From: Saprolegnia diclina VS20
Taxonomy: Eukaryota > Oomycota > Saprolegniomycetes > Saprolegniales > Saprolegniaceae
Length of the DNA stretch: 31,717 nucleotides
Assembly: GCF_000281045.1 (NCBI RefSeq)
Contig: NW_008246122.1
Coordinates: forward strand, 258,729-290,445
Direction of reading: 5' to 3'
Shown here: positions 1 to 8,692 of the stretch, one piece after another
Layout: every line of letters begins with the position of its first letter
Numbering within the stretch: position 1 is the stretch's first letter
The notes under the pieces: generated by a model
What the model was told of the DNA's origin: nothing
The model's input: the letters and a program-made list of their open reading frames with translations, nothing else
Database searches by the model: none
Position numbers and translations under genes: made by a program

Positions 1-378
1 GGTATAGCCAGCCATCAGCTCTTCGGCTATGACCAAGCAATAGATTGGTTCCGCAAGTGCTTGGATGCGCAGCTTTGATCGGCTTCAGGCGGAGCCAAAC
101 CGTCGAAGCCAAGGCGCTGTTTGAAGATACATGTGCAGGATCGTAATTACGGCCCACTGATGCTGCATCATTCAACCTCGGTTTGACGTACCGCTTCCTT
201 GGCGACTACGCAGCGGCTGAGGCGCTCTGGCTTCCGATCTGGGACAGGTTCCAAAAGAGTCCACCAGCGCCAGGGCTGTACATTCACTTGCTCTTTCTGC
301 TCGCGATGCTCTACTGGTCCAAGGGCGACTACGTCCTCGAGAAGCAGTACATGCTCGACACCTTGGCGTGGTGTCTGG
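1..378 (+). pseudogene. Decayed fragment of a TIR-like/TPR/ZZ family gene
   Basis: This is a relic of the TPR part of the family whose intact member lies at 25534-27639. It runs off the left window edge. It matches the second relic at 30661-31627 more closely than the intact gene: both encode TYRFLGDYAAAEALWLPIWD and then a SKGDYVL stretch. Near positions 75-80 the reading frame meets a stop, and about 75 bp present in the right-hand copy are missing, so repeat units run together in broken frames. Similarity ends abruptly near 378, after the codons for LAWCL, so the C-terminal ZZ finger is absent. A short open frame at 183-482 survives but is probably not a gene. The likely origin is duplication followed by loss. 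Confidence 0.75.
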
Positions 379-656
379 TTGCTAGTGCGTTTCACAGTGT
401 TGGCTTCGTCTTGCAAAATACGCGTAGGTGCGTGCGGACAAATCAAGGGGAAATCATCTTGCCCAGAGTGAAAATGGGATGAAAATGGGCAATTAAGTGG
501 TTGAAATCAGCATCGAGATGACCTGTTGCTGAAACTAGTTTATTGCGGACACATTTAAAATCAGTTTAATATTATCATACGATTTGTAAACATTTCACAA
601 TATTTTATTTCAAGGTGGCTGAACGCACGCAACCGATTTTGAACCGTGCCAGCGCA

Positions 657-2396
657 ATGTTCCGCAGCCGGAAGGGAGCCAAGAAGACCCAAGGCAAGCG
701 GCAGGTCGACGCCGACGAAGAGGTTCCGGCCAACGTACCAGCAGTAGCCGAAGCTGCGCCTGATGTAGTAGACGTCGACGCTGACGACAGCGTCGAAGCC
801 ATCCGCTTGCGCCTCCAGAAGAAGCACAAGAAGCCACTGAGCGCGACCACGACCAAGAAGCGGGTCGTGGCCATCGATCTGGACGACGACGCGCCCGAGT
901 TTCGCGTTCGCAAAGGCAAGATCGCGCGGGTGGACGCGCCGGTCGAGGCCGAGCGCGCATCGACCTCCGGCGCTGGCGAGTACTCACGCGAGAAGCTCGC
1001 CGAGCTCCTGGCCCAACAACAGTACGCATCGACGGCCGCGCCACCAACCCACGACGAGCCGCCGATCGACGACGAAGCACCGGTCGTTGTAGAGAGGCCG
1101 ACCGAGCTGCCTGTGTCACCGCCGCATGACACAGCATTTGTGCCCGAGAACTTTATCCCGATGGGCGACCGGCGTCGTGCGCCGTCGCCGCCACCACCCG
1201 TGGAAGAAGCGTCGCTCTCAGAGCCCGACGACATCGACATGGGCAACGACGACGATGGCACCGACGCGCAGTGGGAGAACGAGCAGCTGCGGCGCGCTGG
1301 GCTTCCGATTCCGGCGGCGTCGCCCGTCTTGCAGCAGCGCGACCTAAGCTTTCGATCGTTTGGCTCGCTTCTCCTCTCGCTTGAGGCAACGACCGAAGCT
1401 CTCACGGAGCGTGTGGACCTCCGGGACCGCGACCGCATGCGGGCGTCGGTCGACGCAGCCCATGCCTCCAACGCGATCCGCGATCTCGAGAGCCAGCTGG
1501 AGAAGGACGCACAGACCTTTGACGTTGCGCAAGACATGTGGGAGTATCTCTCGACGCTCTGCTTTTGCTTGCGCGCCAAGCTCGATACGATCGCTTCGAT
1601 CGAGGCGCTCGTGCCCCAGGACAAGCGCATGGTACTGATGAGCGAGGCCATCTGGGCCGACGTCGACGACGACTACAGCGACTTGCAGCATGTGTTAGCG
1701 CGCTTTGCCGCGTGGAAGGCTGCAGACGGTGGTATGTATGCGGCGGCGTACGGGGATCTGGCCCTTGCGCAGCTCATATGTCCATACGTTCGCGTCGAGT
1801 TGGCGACGTGGCAGCCGTGGACATCGTCGCGCACCTTCCACGACATGCGCTGGCGCACGCTTCTGGAGCACGAAGCGCTGTACGAAGCCGCGATGGCGCT
1901 CGTCCAAGAGCATCTGCGGCGGTACCTTCCGCACCTCAACGTCTGCTCGCCGACCCAGCTTCAGAATTTGCGGCGACTTGTGACCCTCTTGACGCCCGAG
2001 AGCCGCCCGATCCACGCCGAGATGCTCAGTCAATGCCTCGTGTCCGTTCAAGCGCTGGACTTTGCCAGCATGAGCAGCGTGGACCTGCGGCTCCTCAAAG
2101 ACGGCGTCAAGGCGCTATATGGGGCGGATGCGCGCTACGATTGCGTCCTTGAAGCGCTGCTGGAAGGCGAGGCGCGCCACTGGATGCAGACATGTGCGAC
2201 GGCCGGAACGACACCCAGTCATGTACAAGGCATCGCCGCCGCCGTCGATCTGTGGCCACACGGCAAGATGTTCCCAAACCTCCTCGTCAACTATGCCGTG
2301 CTGCTGCGGCGCTTTGTCGCGGACGCCACCTCGGACTCGGACGTGGCATTGGGCCAGGACGTCCTCGCCCGGGTCGAAGCCAAGATACGCGGATAA
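657..2396 (+). CDS. PAXBP1: PAXBP1/GCFC-family protein (spliceosome-associated)
   Basis: An intronless gene of 579 aa. I chose the ATG at 657 because it begins MFRSRKG, like the MFRKARR start of animal PAXBP1; the open frame extends 14 codons upstream only to a GTG. The N-terminal half is charged and low-complexity. At about residue 206 lies WENEQLRRAGLPIP, matching the family's conserved WEQEQIRKGINIP block. A coiled-coil stretch with RVDLRDRDRMRAS follows, and the last 250 residues match the GCFC domain, including FAAWKAADGGMYAAAYGDL and VRVELATWQPW. PAXBP1, plant ILP1 and yeast Ntr2-type proteins act in the nucleus with late-spliceosome disassembly factors or as transcription adaptors. At 579 aa it is shorter than the human protein (about 900), mostly in the acidic N-terminus. 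Family assignment is strong; the exact role here is inferred. Confidence 0.88.
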   Translation: MFRSRKGAKKTQGKRQVDADEEVPANVPAVAEAAPDVVDVDADDSVEAIRLRLQKKHKKPLSATTTKKRVVAIDLDDDAPEFRVRKGKIARVDAPVEAERASTSGAGEYSREKLAELLAQQQYASTAAPPTHDEPPIDDEAPVVVERPTELPVSPPHDTAFVPENFIPMGDRRRAPSPPPPVEEASLSEPDDIDMGNDDDGTDAQWENEQLRRAGLPIPAASPVLQQRDLSFRSFGSLLLSLEATTEALTERVDLRDRDRMRASVDAAHASNAIRDLESQLEKDAQTFDVAQDMWEYLSTLCFCLRAKLDTIASIEALVPQDKRMVLMSEAIWADVDDDYSDLQHVLARFAAWKAADGGMYAAAYGDLALAQLICPYVRVELATWQPWTSSRTFHDMRWRTLLEHEALYEAAMALVQEHLRRYLPHLNVCSPTQLQNLRRLVTLLTPESRPIHAEMLSQCLVSVQALDFASMSSVDLRLLKDGVKALYGADARYDCVLEALLEGEARHWMQTCATAGTTPSHVQGIAAAVDLWPHGKMFPNLLVNYAVLLRRFVADATSDSDVALGQDVLARVEAKIRG

Positions 2397-2959
2397 GATG
2401 TAGTATGGTTGTCATCGTCTTGCGTTGTGGTGTCATCGCATTTCAATGGGGGCAGACCGCACAGATAGACGCGTGCCTATTGCAGCTTCGTACTAGTCAC
2501 TGTGTCTCTAGTTCACAAGGACGTTGAATCGTTCGATACGGGGCTTGTTGCATCCGTGGTTGCAAGAAACGTGCTGTGCAAATAGCAAATACCCGACGAG
2601 CAGATGATGGCCGTGGCGCTGGATTTGATCGTTCGATCGTCGAACGTAGAACAGCAGGTTCTCTGCGTTCGACGGCCTCTGTTGCAGTCTCCACGCCAAA
2701 GATCGGTCTACGTACACCGGCACCTGCTAGAGAAAGACACGTAGAATGCAACGAGAAGGGTCCCAGCGCATGCACTGCGTTGTACGCCGGCGAGGCCGTC
2801 GCGCCAGCTTGGTGGCCCAAGTGCAATCTGGATCTTGGCCGCCCGTATCTATGTCACGCCAGCGCACTTTACGGAATCGCATACAAATATAGAGATGAAA
2901 CGGCCAAGGTGCGGTTTGCCGCTGATCGGCGGTGTCGACCGCATTTGGCGATTTGAAGC
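2397..2959. other. Intergenic region, no gene seen
   Basis: These 563 bases separate the PAXBP1 homologue from the prolyl 4-hydroxylase, both on the + strand. Open frames are short, overlap on both strands and resemble no protein I know. The only local structure is a small imperfect palindrome rich in GATCGTTCGATCGTCGA near 2627-2645. The region presumably holds the terminator of one gene and the promoter of the next. Confidence 0.5.
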
Positions 2960-4611
2960 ATGGGCCTCCGACCGCTGCTTCTGCTGCTGCTGGCGCTCGC
3001 CGCCCACGCCGTCCACGTCACGGTGTACCGCAATGGCGAGTCAGTAGACGGCGTCGCTGTCGACGTCACGCCCGCCATGGCGACCTCCGGGCTCGACCTC
3101 GCGACGCATCTCTCGACATTCCTGCCCGTCGATGGCATGCTCGACGACGCGTCGGTGAAAACGACGGTCGCCGATCGCGTGTACAATGGCCGCGGTCAGC
3201 TCGTCGAGTCCATCGACCACATCGAAGAGAACGAGCGTCTGTACCTCGTGGCGCCGGGCCTGCTCTTTGTCTGGCCGTTTGTCGAGGTACATTTTCCCCA
3301 ATATTCGCTCGATGGTGTATGAACATAGACGTGTAGCTGGGCCACACGGTCTCGGTCGAGTCGACGCAGAGCCCGACGCAAAAGCCGATCGTGCTCGAGT
3401 CCTTTAACGAGTCGCCGCGCGTGTTTCTCATTCACGACTTCTTCACCAACGACGAAGCGGACGGCCTCGTGAAGCGTATTCTAGAGATTGACAATGAGCA
3501 TTCCAAGCTCCAGCGGTCGTTTGTCGGCCACCAGAGCGGCGCCAAATTGTACGAATTGTCGATTTTTTGCAGTCCAGTTTTACACTCTTTTGCTAGGACA
3601 TCGACGGTGCGCACGAGCGAGAACGCGTTCGACTCCGAGTCGGAGATTGCCGTGAGCCTCAACAAGCGTGCGTTTGATTTGCTCGGCATTGGTGACTACC
3701 AAGGTATATTTATGGGTTTTCTGATGAAAAAAATGGAAATGTGAGATTTTTGACTAGACGATATGGCCGACGGTCTCCAGCTGCTGCGGTACCAGCAAAA
3801 GCAAGCGTACATTCCCCACACCGACTACTTTGGCGTCGACACGAGCCCCGACTGGAACTGGAACCCGAAAACCGGCGGCTCCAACCGGTCTGTCTCGTCA
3901 ATCTCGATCTCGCGATCACTGATGCGATATTGTAGCTTTGCTACCGTGTTTTTGTACCTAAGCAACGTCACCCGCGGCGGCCAAACAGTGTTCCCGCTGA
4001 CCAACATGCCGGAGGGCATTGCCCACGCCCAAGTGCCGACCGACGACGAGCTCGGCATCTTTGAGAAGGGCAGCTGGGAAGCCAAGATGGCCATGCAGTG
4101 CCACACCAAGTACGCTACCACAATCGTGCGATGTAGCGTGCTTAGGACGATTTTAGGCTGGCGTCGTACCCGCGCAAGACGCACGCCGTCTTGTTTTACA
4201 GCCAAAAAGGCAATGGCGAACTCGACCCGATGTCGGAACACGGCGGGTGCCCGGTCCTCGACGGCACCAAATGGTATATTTCCGTCTCTTTCTTGTCGTG
4301 TTGCTTATATAGGACGTAGGGCGGCGAACCTCTGGGTGTGGAACCGGCGCCGGTACGGTCTTGATGGCACCAAGATTGACGTGACGTTTCACAATAACCT
4401 CGATGTGCCCGTCGAACTGTACTGGTCGACGACGCGCATGCAGGAGATTGCGGCCCACAGCCAAGCGTTCTTCAAGTCGTACGACGGCCACGAGTGGACG
4501 CTCAAGGACTTGGACGGCAACGATCTCCGCACGCACCGCCTCGCGCAGGCTGACGGCCTCACTCAGTCGATTAGCGTGCCGGTCGATACGCCGACCAAGG
4601 ACGAGTTGTAA
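2960..4611 (+). CDS. ER prolyl 4-hydroxylase with DCX-like and VHL-beta-like domains and a KDEL tail
   Basis: Seven exons: 2960-3286, 3337-3548, 3597-3703, 3758-3887, 3936-4109, 4157-4273, 4320-4611, giving 452 aa with every join in frame. A hydrophobic signal peptide (MGLRPLLLLLLALAAHA) starts it. Residues 18-100 resemble a doublecortin-type ubiquitin fold (VYRNGE, then VYNGRGQLVESIDHI and LYLVAPG). Residues 130-365 are a 2-oxoglutarate/Fe(II) prolyl 4-hydroxylase domain: iron ligands H236, D238 (PHTDYF) and H345 (EHGGCPV), 2-oxoglutarate lysine K355, and the terminal KWAANLWVWN. Residues 374-430 resemble the VHL beta domain: TFHNNLDVPVELYW, then SYDGHEWTLKD, which aligns with SYRGHLWLFRD of human VHL. 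The chain ends TPTKDEL, an ER-retrieval signal. It should hydroxylate prolines of secretory proteins in the ER lumen. The P4H core and KDEL are firm; the DCX-like call is moderate. Confidence 0.9.
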
Positions 4612-4760
4612 GCTTGAAGAAGCATCTCTATGTGTGCTGTATTTTGGCGTCACTACACTCTACCAGCTCAAAGTTCGCCACGTCAGAGCCCTCACTGGTA
4701 TCGGCAACAGCCAAACGCTCGGGAAATCGATTATTCAGCTAGCCCTACCCCTACCCCTAT

Positions 4761-6272
4761 CTACATTGACCTCGGAATTCGCGTTTGGAGGTTTTTAAGG
4801 TCAGCACGGTCCTGCAGGCTCAGTGTCGGCAGTCGCGCACGCTTCACGGCAGCATCTGTGAGCGTGCCGTATGCGTTGCGGCTCACATTCAGACGCCGAA
4901 GCGAGCTGAGGTGTGGTAGCGCGCGAGCAATCGCATCGACGCCGGCACTTCCAATGCCGTTAAGCGAGACATCGAGCACCGTGAGGGTCCACCACGATGG
5001 CAACACGGTGGCGAGAGCAATGGCGTGGTGGTCTTGTAGAGTATTGCGACGAAGGTCCAGCACTCGAAGCGACGCTGGCAAAGCTACCATGAGCTGCTTG
5101 AAGCTCGGTTCGGTGACGTTGGCGCTGTTGAAAGTCTGGTTGGTAAGGCGAAGCAGATGCAAGCAATGGGAGGCTTCAAGCGCTGTTGCCAGTGTCGCAA
5201 CACCGTGGGTTGTGACCATGTTACCATCAAGCACGAGGCGCTCAAGACGCCGTAAGACGGGTGCCAGTGCCGCGATGTCGTTCGCATCGAGAGCAATGTT
5301 CTTCAGCGTGAGCGCGTTGAGACGGCGCAGTGACGCGATTATCGTCACGGCCATCGGCAGCGCGGCAAATGGACAAGCCCAGGGCTGCAACACCCGGAGG
5401 CTCGTCAGGTGCTGCAAACGCGGCGCGCCAGCGAGGACAACCGAGTCGCTGTGGGCGCTGAGCGACGTGAGTTTCGGCGGCAGTGATGTGTGCAGTCGAG
5501 GCGGGCAGTACGTGGCAACGTCGCACGTCTGCAACGTCAGCGCGGTGATCGTCGGTGACTGCAAGAGGACGTCATAAAAGGCGGCAAAGGTCGCGGCATC
5601 GGCACGCTCGAGCGTCAATGAAACTAAATGCACGTGGCGCAGTGGCGACGCCTGCAACCAGCGGGTGAGCGTCTCGAGAAAACCATTCGCGAGCGGCGTT
5701 GGCCACTTTGCCGCTGCAACGCACGTCACCACGACGCTGGTCGCGCGCGATATCGACAGTGCTGCGATGAGATCGACGCTCTGCGGTGAGTGCGGGCAGA
5801 CGACGTCGAGATGGCGCAGCCGACGGAGGCCGCGCATGGCATCTTGCAGGCGCGAGAACATGGCTGGTGTCCACGTGCTATCGATGCGGATCTCAAGCGC
5901 CGTGAGCGCGTCGACAGCGTGCGTCATGCAGCGTTGAAAGAGCGTCATGTCGTGGAGACCCAGCCACGCGAGCTTGGGCAGGAGTCCGTTGGATTCCTGG
6001 TTGCCGTGCACCGAGATGCCAGCCTGCGGATAGAGCCGCAGCGCGGAGAGCACAAGGCAGAGCAATTGCGAGTCCTTGTACGTCTCCTTGGGCAGACGAA
6101 GGCGGGGCCAAAAGCATCGCCACTCGACGGCCGTCGCGAGGTGACGCAGATCCAGAAGAGCCGTCGAGAGATAAGTCTCTGGCATCGCAATGAGGAAGGC
6201 GTCCATGGACTCGGCCGTCTCGAGGAACGAAGCAACATGCTCCAAGGCGTCCGGTGTCAGGGACGGTGTCAT
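4761..6272 (-). CDS. F-box-like leucine-rich-repeat protein (copy 1)
   Basis: A single-exon gene of 503 aa. The start at 6272 (MTPSLTPDALEHVASFLE) is chosen because similarity to the sister gene at 21744-23210 begins there; an in-frame ATG at 6299 is possible. The first 30 residues resemble an F-box helix (L-x2-D-A-L-x2-V-A-x-F-L). The rest is a run of leucine-rich repeats of the ribonuclease-inhibitor/FBXL kind, for example LRHLDVV, LTALTLQ, LNALTLKNIALDANDIAAL, LERLVLDGN and LTVLDVSLNGIGSAGVDAI. Such proteins bind partners through the curved LRR face, and F-box members act as substrate adaptors of SCF ubiquitin ligases; that role is inferred. It converges on the prolyl hydroxylase gene with a 149-bp gap. 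Compared with copy 2, the first 355 residues are nearly the same and the rest differs strongly. Confidence 0.85.
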   Translation of the reverse strand: MTPSLTPDALEHVASFLETAESMDAFLIAMPETYLSTALLDLRHLATAVEWRCFWPRLRLPKETYKDSQLLCLVLSALRLYPQAGISVHGNQESNGLLPKLAWLGLHDMTLFQRCMTHAVDALTALEIRIDSTWTPAMFSRLQDAMRGLRRLRHLDVVCPHSPQSVDLIAALSISRATSVVVTCVAAAKWPTPLANGFLETLTRWLQASPLRHVHLVSLTLERADAATFAAFYDVLLQSPTITALTLQTCDVATYCPPRLHTSLPPKLTSLSAHSDSVVLAGAPRLQHLTSLRVLQPWACPFAALPMAVTIIASLRRLNALTLKNIALDANDIAALAPVLRRLERLVLDGNMVTTHGVATLATALEASHCLHLLRLTNQTFNSANVTEPSFKQLMVALPASLRVLDLRRNTLQDHHAIALATVLPSWWTLTVLDVSLNGIGSAGVDAIARALPHLSSLRRLNVSRNAYGTLTDAAVKRARLPTLSLQDRADLKNLQTRIPRSM

Positions 6273-6361
6273 GTTGCTGCGTCGTGTTGCAAATTCCATC
6301 GTGTGCTGCGTCAGCTTTCTGGTTGTCGGTTGGGGTGAGGGTTGCACTTTCCTTACAACCC

Positions 6362-6381
6362 GGTCACCCCATGCGGTGACC
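6362..6381. repeat. Short hairpin (7-bp arms)
   Basis: GGTCACC at 6362-6368 pairs with GGTGACC at 6375-6381 around a 6-nt loop. It lies about 90-110 bp upstream of the LRR start codon at 6272, so it could be a protein-binding dyad in that promoter. No known factor is recognised. Confidence 0.5.
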
Positions 6382-6393
6382 CCATCGGGCTGT

Positions 6394-6416
6394 CTAACCG
6401 ATTGGCAAACGGTTAG
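6394..6416. promoter_or_regulatory. Inverted repeat enclosing a CCAAT box (LRR copy 1)
   Basis: CTAACCG at 6394-6400 pairs with CGGTTAG at 6410-6416, and the 9-nt loop begins with ATTGG (6401-6405), a reverse CCAAT box. It lies about 130 bp upstream of the LRR start codon. CCAAT boxes bind NF-Y in eukaryotes; use here is inferred from position and from recurrence at other genes in the window. Confidence 0.45.
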
Positions 6417-6542
6417 GCGAGTGATGGTCATGACCACGAACCACTGGAATTATCTTTTATCGATCCTTGCTGCCTCCAAGAGAATCAAAAGCATCGTACT
6501 GGTCCGCTTCAACCTCGAGCAACTGCTTTGTCCAACTCGTAG

Positions 6543-6577
6543 CAACCCGAACCCTGAGCCGCTCAGGGTTCGGGTTG
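6543..6577. repeat. Perfect 35-nt hairpin (17-bp arms, 1-nt loop)
   Basis: The left arm 6543-6559 (CAACCCGAACCCTGAGC) is the exact reverse complement of 6561-6577 (GCTCAGGGTTCGGGTTG), leaving one base between them. It is the strongest inverted repeat I see in the window. It lies 270-305 bp upstream of the LRR gene and 400 bp upstream of the zinc-finger gene. It could be the remnant of a foldback element, a cruciform-forming regulatory site, or a hairpin in a non-coding transcript. Its arms loosely resemble degenerate telomere-type repeats. Function unknown. Confidence 0.85.
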
Positions 6578-6973
6578 AGAATGAGGTTTCGAATGTCCAC
6601 CCCGCCAACGACGGTTTGCGAGGGCTTGTATAGCCTAGAGAATACGTTACATTGTACAATATGTATCGTGTTGGACGATTCTGATGCCAAAAGCTCTGGC
6701 CAACAGGACGCAATGCTCAATTATTTTTGAAGTAACGTCGCTTGAGTTTGATTTTGCGAGGCTGCAAGCACCAGTGCTTCTTGAGCACTCATGTTGAGCA
6801 CTAGTGCTTCCGCGTAAGTAATGTATGCAACGTTGCTTGCATGGGTGTGAGTGTCTCCTGACCAGTCATTTTTGCAAAGCACCACGATCTCTGTGCACCA
6901 TTCATTTGTGATGACTAAACCCATCCAACAGTGCGTTGACGTACGGTCCATGAGAGAGCAATCAACTCCCTTG

Positions 6974-8692
6974 ATGGCAGCCAACGCCAACGTCTCGTTC
7001 GGGCGCGTGTACGGCGACCGATTCCGCAGCTGGGACGAGTTTGAGAGCGCACGAAAGGCGTTCCAGCGCGACCACGGTATCTCGCTCTACTCGCGCGGTG
7101 CGACGCGAGCCAAGGGCACCAGCGGGCAGCAGTTCTGGTGCAAATATAAAAACTCCAAGAGCTTCAAGCCAAAGGACGACGACAACCCGCCGTTGAAGAA
7201 GAGCTTGTGCGCTGCAGGCCTGCACCTGCTCCTTGACGCCGACGGGAGCCTCGTCGTTCAGAACGAAGTCGGGCTTCACAACCATCCGCCCGAATTCCCC
7301 GTGGCACGTGGTGTCCGCACTCGACCCCAGGTCGCGGTGCACGAGTCGCCTCTGAGCAAGGCGGTGAAACGAAAGCGGTTCACGTGCGATGGCGACGACA
7401 GCCTTCCGCCACGGGCCACCGACGCTGTCAAGGCCGAGGACAAGCAGAGTCCGGTGCTTCGAGGCACGACAGCTGAGCCCGCTGTAACCGAGCTCGGTGG
7501 TTTCGCTCCGATATTGGGCCACGAGGTAATGCCCATCGTGGTCCTTGCGTTGTTGACGAGTCAACTGCGTAGACTCGGCGCCAAGGACTCGATTTTGCCA
7601 ACGAGCGGCCAGAGCGACCCGAGAGCCGGCAAAGGACCGATCAGGGTAGTAGCCGCGTTCGTGTCATCGAGGTACACTTCACTCCATCCCTCCAAATCGC
7701 ATTCAGCATCAACCTTGTGCTAGCACGAGCGTTGCGCGCGTCCCACAAGTATCGTCGACCCAACGAATCGTCGCCGTCTCGCAAAGGTAAACTCACCAAC
7801 CTATAATGCATGTGCGAGCTTATTGGTGACAGGACGTCGAAGCGCCAACAAAAAGCAACGCCGTCGTCGACTTCTTTCTCTACAAGCGCTCCAAGTATAT
7901 GGCGCTTCTCGATGGCGCTGTCAAGGACAAGAAGCGTCATGGCCCGCGGAGCTTGCATCTCGGCAAAGCGTACCGCACGGTCGACGCGCACGAACCGCCG
8001 CTGCAGACCATTGGTACTACGAGTGTGTTTCCACGCTTGCATAGCACGGGTGCTAGGGCCATATCCAATCTCATCATCGCTGCTCAAGGACATCGCCTAT
8101 GACCGGTGGCTCTACGACGATGTACGTCATCTTGAAGCCTTTTGGTCTAGAGACAGATGTATTGCGATTGCAGAGTGTCAACGCCTGGCTGCATCTCGTC
8201 GCGGCGGTCGCCAACAAAGAGTACACCCGACGCCTCTTGTGCATCGAGAGCACCTCGTGGGCCTACGACTGCGAGCAACCAACGCCGAGACTGCCCTCGA
8301 AGGCGACGAACTGGTTCAACTTTGCCTACGTGCTGGTACCGATCACCATAGCCAACGCGCACTGGTGCCTCGTCGTCGTGGCCATGGACGCGCGCGAGCT
8401 TGTGATCTACGATGCGAGGTCGTGGCACACGTTCGAGGACCGCCTCAGTCGCATCAACGCCACAATCGAGCTCCACGCGGCGCAGAAGGGTGTCGAATGG
8501 CGATCTTGGCCGCACCGGCAGGTGACGCTGGCCCAGAAGAATGACCATGACGGTGGTGTCTACCTCGCGGCCGTGGCCGAACGCTACGCCCGCGATGCGC
8601 CGGTCACTGTCGAGGACCTCACCGATGCGTTTTGCGCGTCGTACCGCAGCTACATGCTGCAATCACTGCTTCGAGGAGCCTTGGTCGAGTAG
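6974..8692 (+). CDS. FAR1/FLYWCH-type zinc finger fused to a Ulp1-like (C48) domain lacking the catalytic Cys
   Basis: Predicted exons 6974-7525, 7573-7671, 7724-7786, 7833-8013, 8057-8121, 8174-8692 join in frame to 492 aa; the first three introns are phase 0. The start could instead be the ATG at 6911. Residues 15-104 (YGDRFRSWDEFESARKAF, C56, C79, H102-N-H104) fit the C-x-C-x-H-x-H WRKY-GCM1/FLYWCH/FAR1 DNA-binding group found in Mutator-type transposases. A basic, poorly conserved linker follows. Residues 295-492 fit a SUMO-protease fold: DRWLYDDSVNAWL, H383 in NAHWCLVVV, D400 in VIYDARS, and Q441. At the nucleophile position, exactly six residues after Q441, stands Gly447 (codon 8552-8554, GGT) instead of Cys, so peptidase activity is probably lost while SUMO or ubiquitin binding may remain. 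No transposase DDE core is seen. It may be a domesticated Mutator-related gene. Confidence 0.75.

Larger units (their letters stand above)
6273..6973. other. Divergent intergenic region with three inverted repeats
   Basis: This 701-bp gap lies between divergently transcribed genes: the LRR gene reads left and the zinc-finger/Ulp1 gene reads right. No coding segment is recognisable. It holds three inverted repeats, listed separately, one with a CCAAT box (as ATTGG) in its loop. The 3' half, about 6640-6970, is AT-richer and unremarkable. Confidence 0.5.

Noticed and set aside
605-1651. Long open frame on the minus strand across the PAXBP1 gene
   Set aside because: It is antisense to a clearly conserved protein, rich in Ser/Arg as expected from a GC-rich shadow frame, and resembles no family.
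3549-3596. Alternative acceptor TTTTTTGCAG at about 3572 in the P4H gene
   Set aside because: It would make a 24-nt intron and add residues foreign to the family; the acceptor at 3596 restores the conserved RTSENAF block.
4110-4156. Reading straight through or splicing at the earlier AG near 4135 in the P4H gene
   Set aside because: Both give a frame that loses the conserved HGGCPV and KWAANLWVW end of the P4H core; splicing at 4156 keeps them.
4741-4765. Telomere-like CCCTAC runs
   Set aside because: Only about three short units between convergent genes; too few for an interstitial telomeric array.
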